Part shown: positions 7,656 to 17,307 of the stretch, piece after piece
Position numbering within the stretch: the first letter of the stretch is position 1
Layout: each line of letters starts with the position of its first letter
Assembly (NCBI GenBank): GCA_963748985.1
Contig: CAVVKQ010000027.1
Coordinates: 43,634 to 107,633 of the forward strand
Direction of reading: 5' to 3'
Origin: RPQJ01 sp963748985
Lineage (GTDB): Bacteria; Pseudomonadota; Gammaproteobacteria; Steroidobacterales; Steroidobacteraceae
Length of the DNA: 64,000 nucleotides
The notes under the pieces: generated by a model
Databases searched by the model: none
The model's input: only the letters and a program-made list of their open reading frames with translations
Told to the model about the DNA's origin: nothing
Position numbers and translations under genes: made by a program

Positions 7656-8459
7656 TCAGTTCGCAGCGAGCCAGTCGAACAGTGTGTCGGCGAAGCGGAT
7701 CTTCTGCTCCTTGCCCGCGACCACGTGGGCGACGTCGTCCCACAGGATGCCTCTTGCTCCGGGAATGGCGCGTTCGATCGGCAACGTGTTGCGTGGGGCG
7801 GTCACGACATCCTTGCCTGCGTGAATGATCAGCGACGGACAAAGAATGGCCGCCAGGCGATCCCGGGACTCGAAGGTCACGCAAGCGTCGATCAGCCGGG
7901 AGTGCGCTGCGTAACGGCCGTTCAGTTCCTTCCAGCCGCCGCCGGGTCCGAGCAACCGGTCCTGGTTGGCGTTGTAGTACTCCGCGTCGAACGAGAGCAG
8001 CGTGACCGCCTGCTGGAAAGGGAAGAAGCCCAGGTCGCGGTGGATCCAGCGGAACATTTCGAGCTGATCGCGCAGGAAAGCGTCGACCTCGCACCAGGCG
8101 CCCATGTTGAGCATGCTGCGGGCGAGGTCGGGGCGCCGGATTGCGATCTCCTGGCAGACGCAGGCGCCCATGCCCACCAACCCCATCAAGTGGACGTGCT
8201 TCAACCCAAGGTAGTCGAGCAGGCCGATCGCGTCGTTTGCGTGCAGCTCCATGGTCGAGGGCACGCCGAGGTCGTCCCCGGATTCCCGAATGCCGCGGTA
8301 GTCGAACAGGATCACCTGGTAGCGGTCGGTGAGACCGCGGGCCAGGTGATGGTGGTTGTCATGGCAGAACGTGCCCCAGCCGCCCATGCAAAGCACAGGG
8401 TCGCCCCGACCCAGCACCTCGTAGTACATGTCGTGGCCGTTGATGCGGGCGGTGGGCAT
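7656..8459 (-). CDS. Alpha/beta-hydrolase-fold protein lacking the usual nucleophile
   Basis: About 267 residues with the alpha/beta hydrolase layout: GRGDPVLCMGGWGT oxyanion region, VILFDYRGIRESG strand-turn, then a nucleophile elbow reading MGLVGMGACV. The GxSxG serine is replaced by Val95, while the acid (HAGKDVV) and histidine (DDVAHVV) positions remain. It may use another chemistry or act as a non-hydrolytic protein. The ATG at 8459 is preferred; a GTG at 8468 is also in frame. It is operonic with the downstream symporter and divergent from the KAS-III-like gene. Confidence 0.75.
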   Translation of the reverse strand: MPTARINGHDMYYEVLGRGDPVLCMGGWGTFCHDNHHHLARGLTDRYQVILFDYRGIRESGDDLGVPSTMELHANDAIGLLDYLGLKHVHLMGLVGMGACVCQEIAIRRPDLARSMLNMGAWCEVDAFLRDQLEMFRWIHRDLGFFPFQQAVTLLSFDAEYYNANQDRLLGPGGGWKELNGRYAAHSRLIDACVTFESRDRLAAILCPSLIIHAGKDVVTAPRNTLPIERAIPGARGILWDDVAHVVAGKEQKIRFADTLFDWLAAN

Positions 8460-8573
8460 ACGGGTCACTCTGGCCGGGAGCGGCCCGGAATGGGGCCGGC
8501 GGGATCATTCCACAGCGCCCGCGGACTGGTAAAGTGTCGCACCATATTCCGGACCAGCCCCTGGGGGACGTCA

Positions 8574-9641
8574 GTGACTCACGCTGCCATTACCGGTTGG
8601 GGCAAGTGCCTTCCGGCCAATGTCCTGACCAACGCCGACCTGGCGACGTTCCTCGACACCAACGACGAGTGGATCACCTCGCGCACGGGCATCAGCGAAC
8701 GGCGTATTTCGCACGTGTCACTCGAGGAGATGGCGTACGTCAGTTCCATGCGGGCACTGGCAGCCGCGGGTCTCGATCCGGCCGACGTCGAACTCATCGT
8801 CATCGGCACCTGCAGCTTCGACGACCAGGTGCCGAACCAGGCTTCGGGCCTGCAGGTACGGTTGGGCGCGAAGCGCGCCGCTGCCTATGACGTGAACACG
8901 GCGTGCACCAGTTTCCTGTACGCGCTCAGCACCGCCAATGCGTTGATCCGCACCGGCGTCGTCAAGAACGCGGTGGTGGTCGGCGGCGAGCTGATCTCGG
9001 CGTTCATGGACTGGCACAACCGCGGTGTCTGCGTGCTGTTCGGTGACGGTTGCGCCGCCGTCGTGCTCGAGGCCACGGACAAGGTCGAAGGTCTGCTCGG
9101 CGAAAAGCTGGGCTGCGACAGCGATGCGCGCAGTACGCTCGTCGTCAAGGGCATGGGCGGCCGCTACGTCAACGAGGGTCGGCCCTACGGCGAGACGTCG
9201 TGGATATTCGAAGGTCCGGAAATCTTCAAGCGTGCGGTACTTGGAATGTCCGGCGCGTGCGCGGACGTGCTCGCCGCCCAGGGTTACAAGGTCGACGACG
9301 TCGACGTCGTGATTCCGCACCAGGCCAACCTGCGCATCATGGATGCGGTCGCGAAGCGCGTCGGCGCGCCTGCCGATCGCATGTTCGTCAACGTGCACAA
9401 GTACGGCAACATGTCGGCCGCAACCGTCGCGGTCGCGCTGGTCGAAGCCATCGAGGAAGGCCGGGTCAAACCGAACAGCCTGCTGCTGCTGCCGGGTTTT
9501 GGCGCGGGCCTCACCTTTTGTGCGCACCTCATACGCTGGGGTGAGCGTACTACGCCCCTGGGCACGACCGACGTCGACCTGCCGCCGAGCGACCGCACGG
9601 CGCTCGAGATCGTGCAGGGCTACCTGACGAAGGCGGGCTGA
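8574..9641 (+). CDS. Beta-ketoacyl-ACP synthase III-like enzyme (FabH family)
   Basis: A 355-residue thiolase-fold enzyme with the full KAS III triad: Cys111 (NTACTSF), His249 (IPHQANLRI) and Asn279 (HKYGNMSAAT). Such enzymes condense an acyl-CoA starter with malonyl-ACP, or form beta-keto or ester products in secondary pathways. The GTG at 8574 is chosen because GGGGGA precedes it and the protein then begins at the family-standard AITGWGKCLP. It stands alone rather than in a fab cluster. A C-terminal extension of some 35 residues (GTTDVDLPPSDRTALEIVQGY) goes beyond typical FabH and resembles KAS-III-like proteins outside core fatty-acid synthesis. Confidence 0.88.
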   Translation: MTHAAITGWGKCLPANVLTNADLATFLDTNDEWITSRTGISERRISHVSLEEMAYVSSMRALAAAGLDPADVELIVIGTCSFDDQVPNQASGLQVRLGAKRAAAYDVNTACTSFLYALSTANALIRTGVVKNAVVVGGELISAFMDWHNRGVCVLFGDGCAAVVLEATDKVEGLLGEKLGCDSDARSTLVVKGMGGRYVNEGRPYGETSWIFEGPEIFKRAVLGMSGACADVLAAQGYKVDDVDVVIPHQANLRIMDAVAKRVGAPADRMFVNVHKYGNMSAATVAVALVEAIEEGRVKPNSLLLLPGFGAGLTFCAHLIRWGERTTPLGTTDVDLPPSDRTALEIVQGYLTKAG

Positions 9642-9681
9642 GTTCACGGGCGACCGGCCCAGCCGGAGCCCGCGGCCAACC

Positions 9682-10551
9682 ATGCCTCCCGCCCGCAAGG
9701 CGTTGCTGCAGATCCACCTGTGCGTGGTGATCTGGGGCTTCACCGCCATCCTCGGCAAGCTGATCACGCTGCCCGCGTTCGCGCTGGTGTGGTGGCGGAT
9801 GTCGCTGGTCGTGCTTGCGCTGGCGCTGGTCCCGGCGTTCTGGCGCGGGGTGCGGCGCATGAGCCTCCGCACCGTGGCTATCTTTTCTGGCATCGGCATC
9901 GTCGTCGCGCTGCACTGGGTGACTTTCTACGGTGCGATCAAGCTCGCGAATGCCTCGGTCGCGGCCACGTGCATGGGCGTGGCGCCAATCATCATGTCCG
10001 TCGTCGAGCCGTGGATCACCAATAAGCGTTTCGATCCGCGTGAACTGCTGATCGGCATCGCAGCCGTGCCGGGCGTGATGCTCGTCGTCGGCGGCACCCC
10101 GGGCGGCATGCGACTTGGCATTGCCGCGGGCGTACTGTCGGCCTTCCTCGTCGCGATTTTCGGTTCGCTGAACAAGCGTTTCGTCGAGTCCGGCGAGCCA
10201 TTGGCCGTGACGGGCCTCGAACTGGCCGCGGGGACGCTGTTCCTGACGGTGCTGGCCCTGTCGCTCGGCGGGGACAGCACACGTTTGCCGTTGCCCGATG
10301 CGCGCGACGCAGCACTGCTGCTCGTACTCTCGATCGCCTGCACACTGTTCCCGTTTGCGCTTTCACTGGTCGCGCTGCGCAACCTCAGCGCCTTCAGCGC
10401 GCAGCTTGCGGTCAGCCTGGAACCCGTCTATGCCGTCGTCCTGGCGATGCTGCTGCTGTCCGAGCAACGCGAACTCAGCCTGCAGTTCTATGCCGGCCTG
10501 GCGGTCATACTCGGCAGCGTGTTCGCGCATGCGGCGCTGAAACGGGCGTGA
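9682..10551 (+). CDS. EamA/DMT-superfamily transporter
   Basis: 289 residues with ten predicted hydrophobic helices in two EamA repeats. The first begins IWGFTAILGKLI and carries WWRMSLVVLALALV; the second ends FSAQLAVSLEPVYAVVLAMLLLSEQ, the usual EamA C-terminal pattern. Members export or import amino acids, nucleosides or other metabolites across the inner membrane; the substrate cannot be read from sequence. It starts 40 bases after the KAS-III-like gene on the same strand and may be co-transcribed. Confidence 0.88.
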   Translation: MPPARKALLQIHLCVVIWGFTAILGKLITLPAFALVWWRMSLVVLALALVPAFWRGVRRMSLRTVAIFSGIGIVVALHWVTFYGAIKLANASVAATCMGVAPIIMSVVEPWITNKRFDPRELLIGIAAVPGVMLVVGGTPGGMRLGIAAGVLSAFLVAIFGSLNKRFVESGEPLAVTGLELAAGTLFLTVLALSLGGDSTRLPLPDARDAALLLVLSIACTLFPFALSLVALRNLSAFSAQLAVSLEPVYAVVLAMLLLSEQRELSLQFYAGLAVILGSVFAHAALKRA

Positions 10552-10583
10552 CCTCATTGCTCTGCCTCTTGCGAAACGATCAG

Positions 10584-10621
10584 TCGACATAAATTTTTTC
10601 CGGATCGACACAAATTTTTTC
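10584..10621 (+). promoter_or_regulatory. Two 17-bp direct repeats upstream of module 1
   Basis: TCGACATAAATTTTTTC (10584-10600) and TCGACACAAATTTTTTC (10605-10621) differ at one base and are spaced 21 bp start to start, two helical turns. Spacing of this kind is common for activator half-sites such as AraC-family sites. They precede the DcaP stub by about 110 bases. Their role as an operator is inference. Nothing else is evident between the EamA gene and the stub. Confidence 0.35.
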
Positions 10622-10732
10622 TTCAGCAACTGACGTAAGTCTGCGTTACCGAGCTTGTCCGTTTCGATTAGGCTCGGTGAGTCCGGGATCTGCCCGGCCC
10701 ACCCCGACAAGCAGGTTTCAGGAGAGCTCGGC

Positions 10733-10852
10733 ATGGATTGTCCTTGCACCGTGCGTAGTGCAACGCTCGCGGCACCGATTGCGCTGATTTCTGGTGCTGT
10801 CATGGCAGCGCCTGCGTCGGCAGAAGGTTCCGGCTGCAGCTTCGAGATTTAG
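10733..10852 (+). pseudogene. Remnant of a DcaP-like porin gene (N-terminal stub)
   Basis: A 39-codon frame with a good ribosome-binding site (AGGAGAGCTCGGC before ATG). It has a signal-peptide-like stretch and ends AEGSGCSFEI, then TAG. The intact DcaP-like porin at 58095 reads AEDSGRSFEIYGFAQ at the matching place, and the DNA also matches up to ATTTA before diverging. The rest of the barrel is missing and the next module gene starts 80 bases on. It looks like the surviving 5' end of a deleted paralog. It could still be expressed as an exported peptide, which I think less likely. Confidence 0.65.
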
Positions 10853-10932
10853 TGATCTGACGCCGATCGAGCGTTGCCGTCGACGCGTGACGGCAACACA
10901 TTGTCCGCCCCGCCTTTCTAAATGCAGGAAGC

Positions 10933-12066
10933 ATGATGTCCATAAGCAATCGCTACCGGCAAGCTGCGGTCCTGCTGACGATCGTCGCCTGCACCTTTTC
11001 CGCAGTAACAGCGCTGGCGGCCAAGGTCCCGACGCCGGCGGACAAGTGCGTCTTCAACGACGGCCACTTCCACCTCACCAACTACGTGCAGAAGGGTACA
11101 GACGCCGCGAAGTACGTCGAAAAGATCATGGGCGACAAGGTCTGCCGCTCGACGCTCTTCGGAATTCCGTTGCAGCAGACCTGGGCACATGGGAATTCCG
11201 GCGACTTCGCTCCGACGTATTATCTGCAGACCGACGCCCCGCTTTATTACTACTCGTTCACCGACGCCTACATCGCACGCGCGTTCCAGAAGCTGGAACC
11301 CGCACAGCAGGCCCGGCTCGATCCGATGATCACGGGATTCAACCCTGCGGACATGTACGCCGCCGATCACATCCGGCGTGTCCTCGAAACGTTCCCCGGG
11401 GTGTTCACGGGCATCGGCGAGTTCACGATCCACAAGGAATTCGTCTCGTCGAAGGTCGCGGGCGACTCCGCGAGCCTCAAGGATCCAGCGCTCGACCGGA
11501 TCCTTGAGTTTGCGGGCGAGGCCGGTTTGGTTGTGATCCTGCACAACGATATCGACATGCCCTTCGCCAAGGTCGGCGCGGAACCCGTCTATCTCACCCA
11601 GATGAAGGACCTGCTGCGCCGTCACCCGGGCACCACGATCATCTGGGCGCACACCGGGCTCGGTCGCGTCGTCCATCCCGTGCAGTCACAGGCTGGCGTC
11701 GAGGGTGCGGAGCGTAGTCCGAATCACGTCGATCTCCTGCAGACAATGCTCGAGGATCCGACGCTCGCCCACGTGCACTTCGACATATCATGGGACGAGG
11801 TCGCCAAGTACGCAGTATCGTCGCAGGCGGCCATCGATCGGTTGTCACAGTTGCTGAACGAATATCCTGATCGCTTCCTGTTCGGCACTGACAACGTTGC
11901 GCCGAATGACCAGGCGACGCAGATGCACGTATACGACATGTGGAACCCGATCTGGGCGAAGTTGACTCCCGAGGCCAGCCGCAAGGTTCGGCTGGGCACC
12001 TATGAACGCCTCTTCGACGGGGCTCGGGGCAAGGTCCGCGAGTGGGAAGCGGCGAACGTCAAATGA
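10933..12066 (+). CDS. Exported amidohydrolase-related metal-dependent hydrolase (module 1 copy)
   Basis: 377 residues with an N-terminal signal peptide (hydrophobic stretch, cleavage near ALAA), so probably periplasmic. TIM-barrel amidohydrolase features: DGHFHLTN (HxH metal site), GIGEFTIHKEF, VILHNDID, WAHTGLGRVVHP and FGTDNVAP with the catalytic Asp. These fit the amidohydrolase_2 superfamily, whose members include decarboxylases and lactonases; the substrate is unknown. The paralog at 62057 shares most residues, including SGDFAPTYYLQ and AKYAV. The stop overlaps the next ATG (ATGA), so translation of enzyme and porin is probably coupled. Confidence 0.82.
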   Translation: MMSISNRYRQAAVLLTIVACTFSAVTALAAKVPTPADKCVFNDGHFHLTNYVQKGTDAAKYVEKIMGDKVCRSTLFGIPLQQTWAHGNSGDFAPTYYLQTDAPLYYYSFTDAYIARAFQKLEPAQQARLDPMITGFNPADMYAADHIRRVLETFPGVFTGIGEFTIHKEFVSSKVAGDSASLKDPALDRILEFAGEAGLVVILHNDIDMPFAKVGAEPVYLTQMKDLLRRHPGTTIIWAHTGLGRVVHPVQSQAGVEGAERSPNHVDLLQTMLEDPTLAHVHFDISWDEVAKYAVSSQAAIDRLSQLLNEYPDRFLFGTDNVAPNDQATQMHVYDMWNPIWAKLTPEASRKVRLGTYERLFDGARGKVREWEAANVK

Positions 12067-13628
12067 AGAACAGGGGCCATGCGCGCATGAACCAGGTCAG
12101 GATTGCGGTGACAGCCGCGCTCGTGCTGTCACCACTGATGTCGAACGCGGCAGAGTCCTCGGTCGAGGCTCGGCTCAAAGCCCTCGAGCAGCGCCAGAAT
12201 CAGCTTGAACAGCAACTGCTCGAGCGAGATGCACGCATTCGCGAACTGGAATCGCAGGCAAAGGTGCCGAACACCGTTGCTGGAGGTGCGTCCACTGCCA
12301 TCGTGCCCGCACCGGCTCAGGCTGCGCCTGCGGCAACCCTCGCGGACCCGCAGACGGCGAACGCTGCGGATCCAGCAGTACCAGCCGCCGCGGGCCCTGA
12401 GGTGATGTCTGACCGCAAGCCACTCGAATCGGCATGGGGAACCTACGAGGGTGGCAAGGGCGTGGTGCTCGCGAGAACGAGCCAGGGTGAAGTGGACTTC
12501 AGTGCGTTCACCTACCTCCGGTACCTCAACCAGCGGATGCTCGACGACAGTTACACGGACGCGTTCGGCAGGACCAAAGAACTCGATATTCGCGATGACC
12601 TGCAGCTGCAGAAGGTCATGCTCTTCTTCAAGGGCTGGCTCTTCGATCCGGACTTCCGCTACCAGTTCTATACCTGGACTTCCAACACCAGCCAGGGGCA
12701 GGGTGCGCAGGTCGTCGTCGCAGGCAATTTGAGCTACCGCTTCAACGATGCTTTCAGCCTGGCCGGCGGTATTGGCGGCCTGCCGAGCACCCGCACCACC
12801 AACTACACTTTTCCGAACTGGCTCAAGGTGGATCACCGGACGATTGCCGACGAATTCTTCCGCGCGTCATACACCACCGGCATCTGGGCCTGGGGCCAAG
12901 TCGCGGAAGGCCTCAGGTACCGGGTCATGGTCGGGAATAACCTGAGCCAGCTTGGCGTGGACGCAGGGAAGCTCGACAGCGGCTTGAACGCGTATTCCGG
13001 TGCGCTCTGGTGGATGCCGACCACCGGCGAGTACGGCCCCGGCGAAGGGTTTGGCGACTTCGAACAGCACGCCGAACTCGCCACGCTGGTGGGCGTGAAC
13101 CTAACGCACAGCCGCGAGGACGCCCAGAGCCAGCCGGGGGTGAACGATTTCTGGAACAGCCAGATCCGGTTGTCGGATGGCACGTTGATCTTCCAGGCCG
13201 ATCCGTTCGGTACCGGGACGCAGATCAATAAGGCCACCTACCAGATGGCGGCCGTGAATGCCGGGTTCAAGTACCGCGGTTTCTCGCTGGACGGGGAGTA
13301 CTACTGGCGCACGGTCGACGATTTCCGGGCTACCGGTCCGGTGCCCCGCAACAGTTTCGTCGATGATGGTTTCCAGTTGCAGGGTTCCGCGATGCTGTTG
13401 CCGCAGACGCTGCAGGCCTACGTTGCCGGCTCGAAAATCAACGGCCAGTACGGCGACCCGTGGGACGTGAGCGTTGGCGCGAACTGGTTTCCGTTCAAGC
13501 GTCGCGAGCTGAGGTTCAATACCCAGTTCCTGTACCTCGACAGGTCGCCGGTGGGCAACACGGCGTCGCCGTTCATCGTCGGTGGCAATGGCTGGGTGTT
13601 CACGACAGACGTGATGCTCAGCTTCTGA
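12063..13628 (+). CDS. Outer-membrane porin with N-terminal coiled coil (module 1 copy)
   Basis: About 521 residues: signal peptide (cleavage near SNA), a Glu/Gln/Leu-rich coiled coil (AESSVEARLKALEQRQNQLE onward), an Ala/Pro linker, then a long region of alternating aromatic and polar residues ending in Phe (VMLSF), typical of a barrel. The layout resembles phosphate- or oligosaccharide-selective porins that trimerise through a periplasmic coil. The ATG at 12063 overlaps the amidohydrolase stop; the ATG at 12087 gives a shorter signal peptide. The paralog at 60509 shares the coil, linker and barrel motifs such as YGGTVWWMPTT versus YSGALWWMPTT. Confidence 0.8.
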   Translation: MKNRGHARMNQVRIAVTAALVLSPLMSNAAESSVEARLKALEQRQNQLEQQLLERDARIRELESQAKVPNTVAGGASTAIVPAPAQAAPAATLADPQTANAADPAVPAAAGPEVMSDRKPLESAWGTYEGGKGVVLARTSQGEVDFSAFTYLRYLNQRMLDDSYTDAFGRTKELDIRDDLQLQKVMLFFKGWLFDPDFRYQFYTWTSNTSQGQGAQVVVAGNLSYRFNDAFSLAGGIGGLPSTRTTNYTFPNWLKVDHRTIADEFFRASYTTGIWAWGQVAEGLRYRVMVGNNLSQLGVDAGKLDSGLNAYSGALWWMPTTGEYGPGEGFGDFEQHAELATLVGVNLTHSREDAQSQPGVNDFWNSQIRLSDGTLIFQADPFGTGTQINKATYQMAAVNAGFKYRGFSLDGEYYWRTVDDFRATGPVPRNSFVDDGFQLQGSAMLLPQTLQAYVAGSKINGQYGDPWDVSVGANWFPFKRRELRFNTQFLYLDRSPVGNTASPFIVGGNGWVFTTDVMLSF

Positions 13629-13647
13629 CCGCAGTCATCAGTTTCAA

Positions 13648-14292
13648 TCAGGCGGTCTCGCGGGCAGGCGACGATGTCGTCCGTGCGCCGGGCCGCCTAC
13701 GCCAGCGCCAGAACATCAGCGCCACGTATGCGGCAATGTACAGTGCAGGTTCGCGCCAGTCCGCCTTCACCAGCCACAGGAAGTGCAGGGAGCCGAGCAG
13801 GGCGGCGACGTAGACGAGCCTGTGCAGCGAATGCCACCGTCGCCCCAGGCGTCGCATCCAGCGATCCGTTGATGTGACGGCGAGCGGGATCAGCAACAGC
13901 AAGGCTGCGAATCCCACGGTGATGAATGGCCGCTTGACGATGTCCGCCGCGATGCCGTTCAGGTCGAGGCCGCGGTCGAGCACGAGCCACGTGAGGAAAT
14001 GCAGCACCAGGTAAGAGAAGGCCCACAATCCGACCATGCGTCGCAAGCGCATCAGGCGGGGCTGGCGCAGCATGACGGCGGCCGGACGGACGCAGAGTGT
14101 CAGCAGCAGCAGGCGCAGGCCCCAGAGGCCAAGCCCGTGCAGCAGAGCCTCGACCGGGTTCGGACCGAGCGACAGGCTGGACACGCCGAACGCGCGCAGC
14201 CCGAGCCACAGCAACGGCAGCGAGCACAGCAGGAACGCCGCGGGTTTGTCAGCCCGCAGGCGCTGCGTGGCCGGGCGTGCAGGCGCGTTCAT
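13648..14292 (-). CDS. msrQ: Haem-binding membrane subunit MsrQ of periplasmic methionine sulfoxide reductase
   Basis: 214 residues with six hydrophobic segments of the ferric-reductase-like transmembrane domain and histidines in LVLHFLTW, RRWHSLHRLVY and GSLHFLWLVKADW positioned for b-type haem. MsrQ passes electrons from the quinone pool to MsrP for repair of oxidised methionines in the envelope. Starting at the ATG at 14292 (MNAPARP) puts only 10 bases between it and the msrP stop, a compact operon in the order msrP-msrQ. Confidence 0.9.
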   Translation of the reverse strand: MNAPARPATQRLRADKPAAFLLCSLPLLWLGLRAFGVSSLSLGPNPVEALLHGLGLWGLRLLLLTLCVRPAAVMLRQPRLMRLRRMVGLWAFSYLVLHFLTWLVLDRGLDLNGIAADIVKRPFITVGFAALLLLIPLAVTSTDRWMRRLGRRWHSLHRLVYVAALLGSLHFLWLVKADWREPALYIAAYVALMFWRWRRRPGARTTSSPARETA

Positions 14293-14302
14293 GTCCGGTG
14301 GC

Positions 14303-15247
<945 letters not shown>

Positions 15248-15347
15248 CCAGATGAGACCTCGGAAAGTCTGCGCGGTTCGGTCGACGAGGTTCTAACATG
15301 GGAACCGTCCTCTGGGGGGACGATCAAACCCAGCGTCAAGGTATTTC

Positions 15348-16340
15348 ATGCCCAATTTTCGCGGCCTTGGTCCCGGCCTGATCATCACCGGGATGGTGGC
15401 GCTCGCCGCCTCCTGGCTGGCCGAGCACTACTCCACACCGGTCATGCTGTTCGCGCTGCTGCTCGGCATCGCCGTCAACTTTCTCTCGCGCGACGAACGC
15501 TGCAAACCCGGCATCGAGTTCGCGTCGCGTTCGATCCTGCGCCTGGGCGTCGCGCTGCTCGGTGCTCGCATCACCTTTGACCAGATCCAGTCGCTCGGCG
15601 GTGGCGCGCTCGTGCTCACAGCGGGCGCGGTGCTGCTGACGATTCTCTGCGGCATCGTGCTTGCACGCAGCGCCGGCCTGTCGCGCAATTTCGGCCTGCT
15701 GACCGGCGGCTCCGTTGCCATCTGCGGTGCGTCTGCCGCGCTCGCCATCGCCTCGGTGTTGCCGCGGGGTCCCGATCACGAACGCGACACGATCATGACG
15801 GTGGTCGCTGTCACCGCGCTGTCGACCATCGCGATGGTCCTGTACCCCGTGCTGGCCGGCGCCCTCGGCTTCGATCCGCACACCACGGGAATATTCCTCG
15901 GCGCGACAATCCACGACGTGGCGCAGGTGGTCGGTGCCGGCTACAGCGTCTCGACCGAGGCGGGCGACACGGCCACTATCGTCAAGCTGTTCCGGGTCGC
16001 GCTGCTGTTGCCGGTGGTGCTCGTCATTTCGTTCGTGCTGCAGCGTTCTGGCGCGGCTGTCACGCCGGGTGAGGACCGGCCACCGCTGCTGCCGCTGTTC
16101 CTCGTCGGCTTCGCGGCACTCGTGGTCGTGAATTCGCTCGGCTGGCTGCCTGCTCCGGCCACGAAAGGACTGCAGGAAGCATCGCGATGGTGTCTCGTGC
16201 TCGCCATCGCCGCCCTGGGCACCAAGACTTCGCTCGGCGACCTGGCGCGCGTCGGCTGGCGGCCCATCGCAATCATCGTCGGTGAGACGCTGTTCGTCGG
16301 CTTGTTCGTGCTGGCTGGGCTTGCGTTCATGGGGCGGTAG
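15348..16340 (+). CDS. YeiH/UPF0324-family putative anion (sulfate) exporter
   Basis: 330 residues with about ten hydrophobic segments. Family sequence is clear: FLSRDERCKPGIEFASRSILRLGVALLGARITF, then GGSVAICGASAALAIASVLP, then GATIHDVAQVVGAGYS. Members of UPF0324 are annotated as putative sulfate exporters on limited evidence. The ATG at 15348 is divergent from msrP with a 100-base gap. Its 3' end abuts the tandem hairpin array near 16.4 kb. Confidence 0.88.
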   Translation: MPNFRGLGPGLIITGMVALAASWLAEHYSTPVMLFALLLGIAVNFLSRDERCKPGIEFASRSILRLGVALLGARITFDQIQSLGGGALVLTAGAVLLTILCGIVLARSAGLSRNFGLLTGGSVAICGASAALAIASVLPRGPDHERDTIMTVVAVTALSTIAMVLYPVLAGALGFDPHTTGIFLGATIHDVAQVVGAGYSVSTEAGDTATIVKLFRVALLLPVVLVISFVLQRSGAAVTPGEDRPPLLPLFLVGFAALVVVNSLGWLPAPATKGLQEASRWCLVLAIAALGTKTSLGDLARVGWRPIAIIVGETLFVGLFVLAGLAFMGR

Positions 16341-16363
16341 GTGTGCGGTCGTGGTGCGGTTGC

Positions 16364-16600
16364 GGTGACGGTGTTCCGTTCCTGTTCCGGCGAGCGGAAA
16401 GGCAGACACGCTCGCCGGAACAGGAACGGAACACCGTCTCACGCGAGTGGCACGGCAGACACGCTCGCCGGAACAGGAACGGAACACCGTCTCACGCGAG
16501 TGGCACGGCAGACACGCTCGCCGGAACACGAACGGAGCACAGGCTCATACCCGCGAAACCGCAGACACGCTCACCGCAGCACGCACTGAGCACCTACCCA
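16364..16600. repeat. Hairpin plus 53-bp tandem array carrying the conserved loop core (copy E)
   Basis: A perfect 28-bp stem (16367-16394 with 16411-16438) encloses the 16-base loop CGGAAAGGCAGACACG. Three further GGCAGACACG cores follow with exact 53-bp period (16401, 16454, 16507, 16560), each with one arm copy; the last copies are degenerate. The array fills the gap between the convergent yeiH-like and cobB genes. Arms here differ in sequence from the other loci, while the loop is kept. Confidence 0.9.
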
Positions 16601-16620
16601 CGCGCACGGTGACCGGCCAG

Positions 16621-17307
16621 TCAGCCGCGCAGGGCCTGCAGCAGCCGCGGCAATACTTCGCCCGACGGACCGCGCAACGAGCAATCGGCGAGCGGCGTGA
16701 GAGACGTGGACTCTGTGTTGACCTCGATGATCGTAGCGCCAGACCGCTGGGCGCTTTCAGCGAGGCCCGCCGCCGGGTACACGACCGAGGCGGTGCCGAT
16801 TGACAGGAAGACGTCGCAGTCGGTGGCTGCCGCGTCCGCCTCGAGAGCCGCGTATTTGGGAATCGGTTCGCCGAACCAGACGACGTCGGGCCGCAGCAAC
16901 TCGCCGCAACGCGCGCATTCCGGCAGGCCTGTCATCGAGAGCGAAGAACGTCTGGCGATCGTCCCTTCGGCGGAGCAGCGGTCGCGCAGGATGTTGCCGT
17001 GGTATTCGATGACGCCCGTGCTGCCCGCACGCTGGTGCAATCCGTCGACGTTCTGCGTGACCAGCGTCAGGCGCGGCACCGTGTGCGCCAGCTCGACCAA
17101 CGCCCGGTGTCCGGCGTTCGGTTCGACCTGGCGCACGAGTTCGCGACGCCATTCGTACCATTCCCAGATCCGTTGCGGATCGCGGTCGAACGCTTCGGGC
17201 GTGGCCAGGTCTTCAGGCCGGAACTTTGCCCAGAGGCCGGTCTGCGCGTCACGAAACGTCGGCACGCCGCTCTCGGCGGAAATGCCCGCGCCCGTCAGCA
17301 CGCACAC
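16621..17307 (-). CDS. cobB: NAD-dependent protein deacylase, sirtuin class III (CobB-like)
   Basis: 228 residues of the Sir2 core: TGAGISAESGVPTFRD near the start, TQNVDGLHQRAG, a small zinc module (RCSAEG then ECARCG), PDVVWFGEPIP and IGTASVVYPAAG. The pair WYEWRR gives the Tyr-x-x-Arg motif of class III sirtuins, which also remove succinyl and malonyl groups. The start is uncertain: the frame is open upstream with sirtuin-like LLTAAAALRTARHV but no ATG, so GTG at 17307 is the practical start. It lies 145 bases downstream of acnA on the same strand. Confidence 0.88.
   Translation of the reverse strand: MCVLTGAGISAESGVPTFRDAQTGLWAKFRPEDLATPEAFDRDPQRIWEWYEWRRELVRQVEPNAGHRALVELAHTVPRLTLVTQNVDGLHQRAGSTGVIEYHGNILRDRCSAEGTIARRSSLSMTGLPECARCGELLRPDVVWFGEPIPKYAALEADAAATDCDVFLSIGTASVVYPAAGLAESAQRSGATIIEVNTESTSLTPLADCSLRGPSGEVLPRLLQALRG

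Noticed and set aside
16364..16600. The 53-bp tandem array as a CRISPR array
   Set aside because: The units are near-identical over their full length with no unique spacers, each contains half of a long inverted repeat, and no cas genes are present.
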